Positions 7,209 through 14,662 of a stretch of DNA of 50,420 nucleotides are shown here, one piece after another. The notes under the pieces were generated by a model that had not been told where the DNA came from, did not search any database, and was given only the letters and a program-made list of their open reading frames with translations. The DNA comes from Akkermansia muciniphila. Its GTDB lineage: Bacteria > Verrucomicrobiota > Verrucomicrobiia > Verrucomicrobiales > Akkermansiaceae. Location of the stretch: NCBI GenBank assembly GCA_945873305.1, contig CAMCCX010000008.1, positions 1 through 50,420 of the forward strand. The letters run 5' to 3'. Every line of letters begins with the position of its first letter. Position 1 is the stretch's first letter. The position numbers and the translations under genes are program-made.

Positions 7209-9116
7209 GTGGCCCAGATTCCGAAAGACAGTGTTGAGAAAGTGCTCGAAGCGACGGACATCGTCGATTTGATCGGTTCTTACATCCAGGTGAAAAAGGC
7301 GGGCTCGTCGTTCCGCGCGAACTGCCCGTTTCACAACGAGAAGACGCCGTCGTTTTACATCACGCCTTCCACCCAGCGCTTCCATTGCTTCGGTTGCGGA
7401 GCTGGCGGAGATGCGATTTCCTTTGTCCGCGATCATGAAAATCTGCCATTCGTGGATGCCGTGCGGAAGTTGGCGTCGCGGGCGGGGATCCACATCGTCG
7501 AGGAGGAGTCCGATCCGAATGCCGACCAATCCCGCCGCACGCGCGGGCGCTTGCTGGACATTCATCGCGAGGCGACGGCGTTTTTCCACGAGCAGCTGAT
7601 GAAAAATCCCGCTGCGGCTCACGCCCGGGATTACATGAAATCGCGCGGCTTCGGCAGTGAGATGGCGGCCAGCTGGTCGGTCGGCTGGATGCCCGACCAT
7701 CCGAAGGCGTTTCTCGACTGGGCGCGCTCGCGGAAATTCACCGGCCGCGAACTGGTGGATTCGGGAATCGTCAAACTGAAGGAGGACAACCAGCCGCGGT
7801 CCGGGCTGTTCGTGCGTTTTCAGGACCGGCTGATGTTTCCCATCCGCAACGAGATCGGCGATGTCATCGCGTTCAGCGGCCGTCAGCTTCGCGAAAACAA
7901 GAACAGCGGGAAATACATCAACTCGCCGGAGACCGCGATCTTTAAGAAATCACGCGTATTCTTCGGCCTGGACCGGGCGAAAAAGCCGATCCTGAAGGAA
8001 AAGGCGGCGCTGTTATGCGAGGGGCAGATCGACGCGATTTGCTGTCACGAGCTGGGCATCGAGCACGCCATCGCCACCTGCGGGACGGCTTGCACGCGGG
8101 AGCACGCGAGGCTGCTCAAGCGCTACACCAACAGCGTGCTCGTCTGCTATGACGCGGACAAGGCCGGCTTGGCGGCGACCGAGAAGGCGTATCGCGAACT
8201 CGTTCCCGAAGGTCTATCCGTCCGCGTGGTGGAGATGCCCGCGGGGGACGATCCGGACACTTATCTCAAGGCGCACGGCGAGGAAGCTTTCCGGCAACTG
8301 CTCTCTAACGCGAAGGAGTTTTTCCATTTCAAACTCGAACGGGCGAAGGCCACCGGCCTGTTCGATTCGCCCACGGAGCGGGCGGCGGCGCTGAATGAAT
8401 GCGCCGAGATGTTATCGCTGATCACCGACTTCGCGGTGCAGGACAACCAGCTCAACATCGTGGCCGTGCATCTCCAGACCTCGACGAGCTCGCTGCGCGA
8501 GGCCATCGCCAAGGCCAAGGCGCAGCCGAAGCGGGTGTATGCCGAGAAGACTGCCGGCGACGACGGGACCGCGCCGCCCGCCGAGCCGACGCGGCTGAAC
8601 CGGATCGTCGCGGTGCTCTGCCATCTGGCGCTTTCCTCCGGCCCGGCGCAGCGGTTTCTGGCCGAACAATTCGAAACCCTGCATGAGGCGAACCGCTGGC
8701 TGGCAGGGATTCCGCTATTGGAAACCATTCTCGGCGCCGCTCCGGATCCCACGTCAAATGCGGCGGTAAATACCTTTATCAGCAGTCTATCCGAGTCGGA
8801 TCGGCTCGCCCTGGCTCATGAGACATCGAGTTTGGTGGGGGTCTCGCTCGACGGGATGCAGGCCGCCGAGCAAGCGCTGGCGCTGCTCTCCGGCACGGTG
8901 CTCCAACGCCGAGACGCCGCCGTGAAAGCCGAGCTCAGGCAAGCCGGTCTCTCCGCCGAGCGGATGGTCGAGCTGCTGCACGAGGCCAAGGAAATCAGCG
9001 GGCTCTTGCGCGGCATCGGCCAGCGTTCGGAGTTCGACGACGAGTTGCCCGCATCCACCTTCAAGGAAAAGCTGCCACCTTGGAAAAAGCGGTTTGATCA
9101 GGCGAAAAAGAGCTGA
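7209..9116 (+). CDS. dnaG: DNA primase
   Basis: This protein makes RNA primers at the replication fork and acts with the replicative helicase. In the 635-aa product the N-terminal zinc-ribbon is complete (Cys39-x2-His42 ... Cys60-x2-Cys63). The RNA-polymerase domain includes DRLMFPIRNEIGDVIAFSGR. The TOPRIM domain runs from ALLCEGQIDAI to VLVCYDADKAG, with its catalytic Glu and the D-x-D acidic pair. A C-terminal helical helicase-interaction region ends FKEKLPPWKKRFDQ. GTG 7209 is the start, because MAQIPKDSVEKV is the usual opening and the upstream codons lie in non-conserved sequence. The next gene begins 83 bases downstream in the same direction. Confidence 0.95.
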   Translation: MAQIPKDSVEKVLEATDIVDLIGSYIQVKKAGSSFRANCPFHNEKTPSFYITPSTQRFHCFGCGAGGDAISFVRDHENLPFVDAVRKLASRAGIHIVEEESDPNADQSRRTRGRLLDIHREATAFFHEQLMKNPAAAHARDYMKSRGFGSEMAASWSVGWMPDHPKAFLDWARSRKFTGRELVDSGIVKLKEDNQPRSGLFVRFQDRLMFPIRNEIGDVIAFSGRQLRENKNSGKYINSPETAIFKKSRVFFGLDRAKKPILKEKAALLCEGQIDAICCHELGIEHAIATCGTACTREHARLLKRYTNSVLVCYDADKAGLAATEKAYRELVPEGLSVRVVEMPAGDDPDTYLKAHGEEAFRQLLSNAKEFFHFKLERAKATGLFDSPTERAAALNECAEMLSLITDFAVQDNQLNIVAVHLQTSTSSLREAIAKAKAQPKRVYAEKTAGDDGTAPPAEPTRLNRIVAVLCHLALSSGPAQRFLAEQFETLHEANRWLAGIPLLETILGAAPDPTSNAAVNTFISSLSESDRLALAHETSSLVGVSLDGMQAAEQALALLSGTVLQRRDAAVKAELRQAGLSAERMVELLHEAKEISGLLRGIGQRSEFDDELPASTFKEKLPPWKKRFDQAKKS

Positions 9117-9199
9117 TGGGTGGAAGGTTAGAGCTCCCGCCTGCATTTTCTGGAATCGGCAGTCTTGACATCCGCGCTGGGTTATTTGAAATCATCCGC

Positions 9200-9529
9200 A
9201 TGGCCAAGAAATCAGCACCCATCAAAGACAAGCTTAACAAGACCCAGATCCTCGACCAGATCGCGGAAAGCACGGAACTCAGCCGCAAGCAAGTGGCTGC
9301 CGTTCTCGACAGCCTGACCGACGTCATCGAAGCCCACGTGAAGAAGAACGCCGTTGGCGAATTCGTCCTTCCCGGCTTGATGAAGATCAGCACCGTGCGC
9401 AAGCCGGCGGTCAAGGCTCACAAGGGCATCAATCCTTTCACCAAGGAAGAAGTGATGTTCAAAGCCAAGCCAGCCACCACGGTCGTCAAAGTGCGCCCGC
9501 TCAAGAAGCTCAAGGACATGGCGCTCTGA
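9200..9529 (+). CDS. HU-family DNA-binding protein
   Basis: This small basic protein of 109 aa belongs to the HU/IHF fold, which bends DNA and compacts the nucleoid. It has a Lys-rich leader (MAKKSAPIKDKL), then KTQILDQIAESTELSRKQVA and the helix AVLDSLTDVIEAHVKK, the GEFVLPGLMKISTV strand and a beta-arm with KAHKGINPFTKEEVMFKAKP. Its N-terminal extension and divergent arm (no RNPxTG core but GINPFT) are typical of the HU-like paralogues of Verrucomicrobiota and Chlamydiota. It follows dnaG and is closed by a strong terminator, so it probably forms the end of a transcription unit. Confidence 0.92.
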   Translation: MAKKSAPIKDKLNKTQILDQIAESTELSRKQVAAVLDSLTDVIEAHVKKNAVGEFVLPGLMKISTVRKPAVKAHKGINPFTKEEVMFKAKPATTVVKVRPLKKLKDMAL

Positions 9530-9574
9530 GAGCCGTTCTAACTTGTGGTTCATCCGCATCCAAGTAACATTCAC

Positions 9575-9608
9575 AGCGGTCCCCGGTTTTTCCGCGGGCC
9601 GCTTTTTT
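9575..9608 (+). terminator. Rho-independent terminator after the HU-like gene
   Basis: A 12-bp stem (AGCGGTCCCCGG with CCGCGGGCCGCT, one mismatch and one wobble) closes over TTTTT and is followed by a T-run at 9603-9608. It ends 46-79 bases after the HU stop. Confidence 0.85.
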
Positions 9609-9791
9609 GTGGCCGGACCACGGCCCGCCACTTCGGTTGTTTTTTTTGCGCTCCCTGCCGCCGACCCGGAAAACGATGGGTCAGTTGTGAGAAACCCTGG
9701 AAACCAGAGGTTGAGACGAACGAAGTGAAGGGGTCGATCGGCCCGCTTCCGAATTCTGCGTCTGCGACGCGAGGGTGACTTACGCACTAAA

Positions 9792-9823
9792 AGTGGTGGA
9801 GCGTAGCGGATTCGAACCGCTGA
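9792..9823. other. Attachment site: duplicated 3' end of tRNA-Ala
   Basis: This 32-bp copy of the tRNA-Ala 3' end (T-arm with GATTCGAACC, acceptor strand and CCA on the minus strand) is identical to 16965-16996. The sequences diverge directly after it (AAGG here, CCCC in the tRNA). It marks the distal boundary of the element. Confidence 0.9.
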
Positions 9824-9852
9824 AAGGAAATCTGCCCTTGCTGAATCAATGA

Positions 9853-9930
9853 AAACCCTTGTTTTGAAGGGTTTAGAAACAGTAAAAACTTGCCAGCTTG
9901 GCAAAAGTAGGACACAGTCAATACACAGTC
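9853..9930. promoter_or_regulatory. Cluster of inverted and direct repeats between attachment site and integrase
   Basis: Within 80 bases there is a hairpin AAACCCTT/AAGGGTTT with a 6-base loop (9853-9874), a dyad TTGCCA-GCT-TGGCAA (9890-9904) and the direct repeat ACACAGTC (9912-9919 and 9923-9930). Dense repeats of this kind next to the core site suggest arm-type recombinase or excisionase binding sites and the integrase promoter. The role is inferred from position only. Confidence 0.4.
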
Positions 9931-9961
9931 CTAGCAGAACCAAGCGCAACCCCCTCAAACC

Positions 9962-11227
9962 ATGGCCAGCATTTACAAACGACCAGAAGCTGCAACGTGG
10001 CAGTGTCAATACTACGTCACTGACGTGGAAACGGGCGAAATTCGGAAAATTCGAAAGTCCACCGGGCACACGAATAAAAAGAAAGCGCAGGCATTCGCGG
10101 ACGAATTAGAGCGCAACGGAAAATCCGTCATGGAGGCCGGAACCGATCGAGCGCAACGGGCAAAGGCCCTGCTTGCCGAGGCCGTGGCGGAGATCGAGCG
10201 CGAGACGTTCACAGCACCAACCGCCCGCAAGTATCTCTCCAAGCTCCTAGCGATTGCCACCGGGGAGGAAATGCAGTCTTACACCATCGAGTCATGGACG
10301 GCGGAATGGCTACGCCGCAAGGCCCGCGATTCAAGCGAGGCGACGATGGCGCGATACAACGGGCACACGGAGGTCTTGCTCTCATGGCTTGGCAACGACC
10401 GCCGCAAGAAGCCGCTCGAAAGCCTCACGGCCATGGATGCTCGGAAATGGCGGGAATCGTTGCAGGACGCCGGGCGGGCGGGAAAAACCGTGCTGGCATA
10501 CATCAAGGACGCGGGCGGGGTGTATCGAGCCGCCATCCGTGAGGGACTGGTTTCCTTCAACCCTTTCAACGCTCTGGAAGCCATCGACACCAGCGACAGC
10601 CAGGAACGCAAGCCGTTCACTTCCAAGGAGGTTTCCGAGCTTCTGAAAGCCGCCCCTTGCGATGAATGGCGCGGGCTCATCCTCGTGGCAGCGTTCACCG
10701 GGTTGCGCCTTGGCGATGCGGCCCGCCTCTCGTGGGCATCGGTGGACCTCGAAGCCAAACGGATCACCCTGATTCCATCCAAGACGAAGAAAAAGAAGCG
10801 TGAGGTCAGAATTCCGATTCAGGCCGATTTACTCGCATTTTTCGAAAGCGTCCCGATCCACAGCGACAAGCCAGACGCCCCGGTTTTCGAAAAACTCTCG
10901 AAGGTTGAAATCGGAGCGCGGGCGGGACTCTCGCAGACGTTCAACAAGATCATGAAAGATGCCGGCGTTGACCGTGGCAAGCCGTCCCGCGTGCTCAAGG
11001 AAGGACAGGACAAGGGGAAGGGGCGCATCACATGGGAAAGGGGATTCCACAGCCTCAGGCACACCTTCACGAGCTGGCTTCGCAATGCCGGCGTGAGTGA
11101 GGAAGACCGCATGGCCCTGACCGGCCACAGCACCCGCGAAAGCCATCAGATTTACAGCCATGCCGACGAAAAGGCCGGGCAAGCCGCCATCGCCAAACTT
11201 CCAAGCATCAACCAGAAAAAGCCATGA
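9962..11227 (+). CDS. int: Tyrosine recombinase (integrase) of the element
   Basis: This site-specific recombinase of 421 aa presumably inserts and excises the element at tRNA-Ala. The N-terminus (MASIYKRPEAATWQCQYYVT) is an AP2-like arm-binding domain. A SAM-like core-binding domain covers about 85-200. The catalytic domain carries Arg249 (FTGLRLGDA), the beta-hairpin lysines in PSKTKKKKREVRIP, His363-x2-Arg366 (FHSLRHTF), His389 (TGHSTRES) and the nucleophile Tyr398 (QIYSHAD). All are present, so it should be active. It lies about 140 bases inside the left attachment site and reads into the element. Its stop overlaps the next start (ATGA), so integration and the downstream genes share a transcript. 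Confidence 0.95.
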   Translation: MASIYKRPEAATWQCQYYVTDVETGEIRKIRKSTGHTNKKKAQAFADELERNGKSVMEAGTDRAQRAKALLAEAVAEIERETFTAPTARKYLSKLLAIATGEEMQSYTIESWTAEWLRRKARDSSEATMARYNGHTEVLLSWLGNDRRKKPLESLTAMDARKWRESLQDAGRAGKTVLAYIKDAGGVYRAAIREGLVSFNPFNALEAIDTSDSQERKPFTSKEVSELLKAAPCDEWRGLILVAAFTGLRLGDAARLSWASVDLEAKRITLIPSKTKKKKREVRIPIQADLLAFFESVPIHSDKPDAPVFEKLSKVEIGARAGLSQTFNKIMKDAGVDRGKPSRVLKEGQDKGKGRITWERGFHSLRHTFTSWLRNAGVSEEDRMALTGHSTRESHQIYSHADEKAGQAAIAKLPSINQKKP

Positions 11228-11976
11228 GTAAGCCGCGAAAAAAGCCGACCGAGATTGTCACCGCCGATACCGAATCTTTCGCGGAAATGATCGTCCCGCG
11301 AGATACGCTCTTGGCGATGGTAGGAAGCCTGTCTTCACGGCATGGCCGATTTGATCCGCATGTCATGGCGCGGATGGATCGCGTTGAGCCTTCAAAGATT
11401 CCTCTCAGGATAGCGGACTATGCACAGGGGATCTGGCTCCTATGCCGCGAGATCGGGGCAGAGGAAAAAATAACCACCGGCGATTTGCTGCAGGTTGCCG
11501 TCATGGCGGCATCAATGACGACCGGGCAGGAGGATACCGCCGCCACGGTCCGCAGGGCGATCATGACGCTGAAAGCCTGCGACCAAGTGATTTGTGAACA
11601 GGAACACTTCGGACTTGAGCGGGCGAAAGAGATCGAAGCGGAAGAATTGGGCCGGGACTTTTTCAAGGAGGGGAATCTTAAATTCATGGCTTTCCTTCGG
11701 CCATTTTTTGCAGAGAACAGCAAGACCGCCGACAAGGTGGCTCGGTTTCGGGAATACCTGCATTCAATCAGCGGAAGCAGCGGAGAGGGATGGGTTGAGC
11801 ACACGATGGGCAGATTCCGAAAAGATGGCGTGCCGGAAGGCACAGCGAATGCTTACAAGCGGCATTTCGCCGCGTTTCTCGAAACACGGAAGCGGGCAAA
11901 ACAAAGAGAAAAAGCGTCGAAAGGGGGCCTTGCAAAACAGGCGAAAGCGGATGAAACAAAAAACGTTGACGCCTAA
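11224..11976 (+). CDS. Unknown protein of the integrative element, translationally coupled to the integrase
   Basis: The function of this 250-aa soluble protein is not recognised. It has a basic start (MSKPRKKPTEIVTADTESFA), a helical centre (IADYAQGIWLLCREIGAEEK) and a strongly Lys/Arg-rich end (ETRKRAKQREKASKGG), suggesting a nucleic-acid-binding or regulatory role. There is no signal peptide, membrane segment or catalytic motif that I can name. It overlaps the integrase stop by four bases and is followed three bases later by another start, so it belongs to the same operon. A replication or partition accessory, or a recombination directionality partner, would fit the context, but nothing in the sequence proves either. 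Confidence 0.75.
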   Translation: MSKPRKKPTEIVTADTESFAEMIVPRDTLLAMVGSLSSRHGRFDPHVMARMDRVEPSKIPLRIADYAQGIWLLCREIGAEEKITTGDLLQVAVMAASMTTGQEDTAATVRRAIMTLKACDQVICEQEHFGLERAKEIEAEELGRDFFKEGNLKFMAFLRPFFAENSKTADKVARFREYLHSISGSSGEGWVEHTMGRFRKDGVPEGTANAYKRHFAAFLETRKRAKQREKASKGGLAKQAKADETKNVDA

Positions 11977-11978
11977 AA

Positions 11979-12353
11979 ATGACCCCAAGCAGGGGACTCG
12001 GAAACATTCCTGAGCAAAAAACAGGCCCCAAGCAGAAAACAGCGATCAAGAAGACTCGGATTTCCCGTTCCAAGCAGGTTTCAGGCCGGTCTCAAAAACT
12101 GTTAGCTGCTTGTTACGCTGTGGCCGTGAAAACAATTATATATCCTGAATGGGCGCGTGAAAAACAAATCACCGCGCAATTTGCCCTGAGCCACATGATT
12201 CTTTTCAACCTGAGAAAGGCTGGAAAGATCCGCACTCTTTCGCTTCGCGGCGAAGGGAAGCAGTATGGTGCACGGCTCTACAATATCGCCAGCGTCCGCG
12301 AGTATCTTGCAGCGCAAGAGGCGGCGGAACTTCAACCCGGGGGCGCACGCTAA
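11979..12353 (+). CDS. Small helix-turn-helix protein, possible excisionase/AlpA-like regulator
   Basis: The conserved-looking part is YPEWAREKQITAQFALSHMI, then LFNLRKAGKIRTLSLRG and YNIASVREYLAAQ. This resembles a MerR/excisionase winged helix: a 'turn' helix, the L-R-K-A-G-K-I-R hairpin and a final Y-N-I-x-S-V-x-E-Y-L segment, the wording of DNA-binding accessory proteins in tRNA-targeting islands. From ATG 11979 the product is 124 aa with a Lys-rich leader; GTG 12126 would give a 75-aa protein that starts exactly at the domain. I cannot decide between them. Its place directly after the integrase module supports a role in excision control or regulation. It shares one base with the next start (TAATG). 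Confidence 0.6.
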   Translation: MTPSRGLGNIPEQKTGPKQKTAIKKTRISRSKQVSGRSQKLLAACYAVAVKTIIYPEWAREKQITAQFALSHMILFNLRKAGKIRTLSLRGEGKQYGARLYNIASVREYLAAQEAAELQPGGAR

Positions 12354-12565
12354 TGAGCCCCATCCCCACCGACCTCCACTTCGCTAAGTCCATCTTCACC
12401 GACTCACACGGCCAAGACATGATCGACCTAGACCGGAGCCTAGACGACATGATCGTCATGGACCCTTACGAAGCCCATGCGCCGAGCCGCCGCAGCGACA
12501 AGGAAGTCGCCAGCATGCTTGCCTTGCTCGACAACCTTGAACAAGGAAAGGAAACCACCCGGTGA
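12353..12565 (+). CDS. Small acidic protein of the integrative-element operon
   Basis: This 70-residue acidic protein (MSPIPTDLHFAKSIFTDSHG; later LDRSLDDMIVMDPYEAH and VASMLALLDNLEQGKETT) has no known domain. Its start overlaps the previous stop (TAATG), and its own stop overlaps the GTG of the ATPase gene that follows. This double coupling argues that it is a real gene and may be needed in a fixed ratio to the ATPase, for example as a small partner or loader. That role is inference from spacing. Length, charge and lack of membrane segments are all that the sequence shows. Confidence 0.65.
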   Translation: MSPIPTDLHFAKSIFTDSHGQDMIDLDRSLDDMIVMDPYEAHAPSRRSDKEVASMLALLDNLEQGKETTR

Positions 12566-13716
12566 ACCCTGCACCCAATCAAAAGCCGCTAGGACCGCTT
12601 GAGAGATCACCACTTAACGCGGAAACCGCAGGACGGCAGCTAAGGGAGCGGGCTTATGCCATGCGTTTTGATCCTAGCGAAACACCGCCACCGGACGAAT
12701 CGTGCATGATGATTGGAGACGTGCCAATCGCCGCCCGTGGAAACATCACCGTGATTCAAGGCAAGTCCAAGGTGGGCAAGTCCGCCGTCGTTGCCGCCGT
12801 CCTAGCGGCAGCACAGCGGGGAGACTTTTACCACACCGCAGATGCGCTTTGCATGTCATGGCAGGGAGAAGGCACCGGGGTAATCCTCCATCTAGACACA
12901 GAGCAAAGCCTCGCCGATTGGCACGGGCTTGTTTCCCGCAGCGTCACCCGCTCAGGCTTGCAGGAGGTTAGCGACAGGCTCGTCTCTCTTCCTTTGGTCA
13001 TGTTCGCAAGGTCGGAACGCTTGGCGGTCCTCAGCGAGTCTCTCAGGCATGAACAGGCGGCCCGTGGTGTCATCGACGCTGTAATCATCGACGGTATCGC
13101 AGACCTCTGTAAAAGTCCTAACGATGAAGCGGAGGCCTTGGAACTGGTTTCAAACATCCATGCGCTCAGTCAGGAATTCAATACCCCCATCTTTTGCGTC
13201 CTGCATGAGAACCCAGGAACCGAGCAAGCCAAGACACGGGGGCACCTTGGCAGCGAGTTGAACCGCAAGGCCTTTGCAAACCTCCGCATCGACAAGGACG
13301 CTAAGGGAGTCTCCACCATCTACGGAACCGACATGCGGAAGCGGGACATTCCAAAGGAGCAAGGATTCTGCTTTGCATGGAATGATAAAGCCGGGATGCA
13401 CATCTCCCAAGGACGTGCGGCAGCGTTGACAGCGGTACAGCGGCATGAAAAGGCGACCGCCGAGGCGAGGAGATACTGGAGCCCAATTTTCGAGCATTTG
13501 GCCGGGAATCGGGAAAATGGGCCCTTTCCCGCAATTTGCGCAAATCTAGCAATCCAAGCCGAACAGGAAATCAGAGGGAAAGAAAAGCTCACCAATTTCG
13601 AGACGATGAAAAAGCGACTCCAGAAAGGCGAATCTCTTGGCGTTCTAAGGAAATCGGCACCCGGCAAATGGACTCTCATCCATGCGGGGAAATCAGGAAA
13701 GGAGCAGGAAAAGTGA
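12562..13716 (+). CDS. RecA-fold (RepA/AAA_25-like) ATPase, probable replication helicase of the element
   Basis: The 384-aa protein has a Walker A motif at residues 67-74 (GKSKVGKS), preceded by the strand NITVIQ, and a Walker B strand DAVIIDGIADL. NTPIFCVLHENPG and GHLGSELNRKAFANLRI follow, the layout of hexameric RepA-like helicases and 'AAA_25' mobile-element ATPases. The C-terminal third (HLAGNRENGPFPAICANLAI onward) looks like a small DNA-binding extension. Such enzymes help mobile elements replicate after excision. The start is GTG 12562, overlapping the upstream stop; no other start keeps the whole N-terminus. It is the last gene of the operon, with a GC-rich hairpin 28 bases downstream. 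Confidence 0.85.
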   Translation: MNPAPNQKPLGPLERSPLNAETAGRQLRERAYAMRFDPSETPPPDESCMMIGDVPIAARGNITVIQGKSKVGKSAVVAAVLAAAQRGDFYHTADALCMSWQGEGTGVILHLDTEQSLADWHGLVSRSVTRSGLQEVSDRLVSLPLVMFARSERLAVLSESLRHEQAARGVIDAVIIDGIADLCKSPNDEAEALELVSNIHALSQEFNTPIFCVLHENPGTEQAKTRGHLGSELNRKAFANLRIDKDAKGVSTIYGTDMRKRDIPKEQGFCFAWNDKAGMHISQGRAAALTAVQRHEKATAEARRYWSPIFEHLAGNRENGPFPAICANLAIQAEQEIRGKEKLTNFETMKKRLQKGESLGVLRKSAPGKWTLIHAGKSGKEQEK

Positions 13717-13743
13717 AAGCTTTACCGGAAGGGAATCGGGAAA

Positions 13744-13788
13744 GGGATACGCCCCCCCTTATAAAGAGGGGGGGCTTCCCGCTATCCC
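13744..13788. other. GC-rich hairpin after the ATPase operon
   Basis: GCCCCCCC (13751-13758) pairs perfectly with GGGGGGGC (13768-13775), and outer arms GGGATA (13744-13749) and TATCCC (13783-13788) extend the dyad. No T-run follows, so it is not a canonical terminator. It could protect the mRNA end or be a replication or transfer structure of the element. Confidence 0.5.
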
Positions 13789-13830
13789 GCAGGAGCTATT
13801 CCAACCATCGACGCCATGAGCGAGCCCTTC

Positions 13831-13872
13831 CGCATCGGGCATTCCCTCGCTGGCCTCGGGGACGGCTTCGAG
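13831..13872 (-). pseudogene. Duplicated fragment of the Sel1/protease gene C-terminus
   Basis: These 42 bases are identical to 14738-14779, inside the 3' end of the protease gene, in the same orientation. On the minus strand they read FLEAVPEASEGMPDA, as in the intact protein, and the match is lost on both sides. The rest of the stretch 13789-14171 shows no supportable gene. This is probably the remnant of a second related gene or of a local duplication. Confidence 0.6.
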
Positions 13873-14171
13873 GAACGGACCCGCCATACTGTTCGCCGTC
13901 ACCGATTAGAACAATGCACTCAACTCCCTTCCATTGGTGGCCTAGGGTGCTCTTTCGGGCGGCGGAATACAGCTATGCCATGTAGTGCTACGAAGGCGAA
14001 AAGAAAACCCACACCCAAAATTGAAGCAGGTAAATTTTCTTTATCTAGCGACACAAGGGTGCAAATAAATATCATCCACAGACAAACTAACCTGCCCCAG
14101 GGGAGTGAAATAAATTTTCGTATCATGGAATTAGCTGTTACTGCGATGGTCATTATTTGGTAAATTCAAAC

Positions 14172-14498
14172 CTAATAGCCATAAACGTTGTGGTTGATCG
14201 TTCCGCTATGGTTGAGATTAAGCTGCTGAGGTTGAGATAAGGCTCGGGTGCGTTGATTGTATGCATCAATCTCTTGCTGCTTTTGCAGGCTCTGCAATGC
14301 CTGGTCTTGCCGACTGTAACTCGGCGGGATATAGACGGGGGCATAACTTGGCGTGTATTGTGAGGATATCTGTTGTTGTTGACTGTAATTCTGTTGGTTG
14401 GTTTGCTCTATCGCTTGAATAAATGAATTCGTTTCGTAGGGCGAGCATCCAACCGCGAGTAGTGCGAAAAACAATGGCAAGAATTTCAAGGTTTTCAT
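14172..14498 (-). CDS. Small Gln-rich lipoprotein
   Basis: The 108-aa protein has a signal peptide MKTLKFLPLFFALLAVGC, with a lipobox (L-A-V-G-C) and lipid-acceptor Cys18. The mature part is rich in Gln, Asn, Ser and Tyr (QTNQQNYSQQQQISSQ, then IPPSYSRQDQALQSLQKQQE) and ends LNHSGTINHNVYGY. It has no known domain and looks disordered with a short coiled-coil stretch. It would sit in the envelope of this diderm. It lies inside the tRNA-Ala element, 164 bases downstream of the protease gene and on the same strand, so both may be element cargo. The base composition of the area is lower in GC than the core genes. Confidence 0.72.
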   Translation of the reverse strand: MKTLKFLPLFFALLAVGCSPYETNSFIQAIEQTNQQNYSQQQQISSQYTPSYAPVYIPPSYSRQDQALQSLQKQQEIDAYNQRTRALSQPQQLNLNHSGTINHNVYGY

Positions 14499-14662
14499 AA
14501 ATTTGAAATGATTTGGCAGATTGAAGCGGCCAGCGCAATCGGTCTTACCGCAGTGAAGATGTCATTTGGAGTGGCATAGTCGAGGCATTTTCTTGAACGG
14601 TAATTCTTAAATTCGTGATCGCTGCACCCACCTCTGCAAAGTCCCCGCCATGCTCCGCGCCA

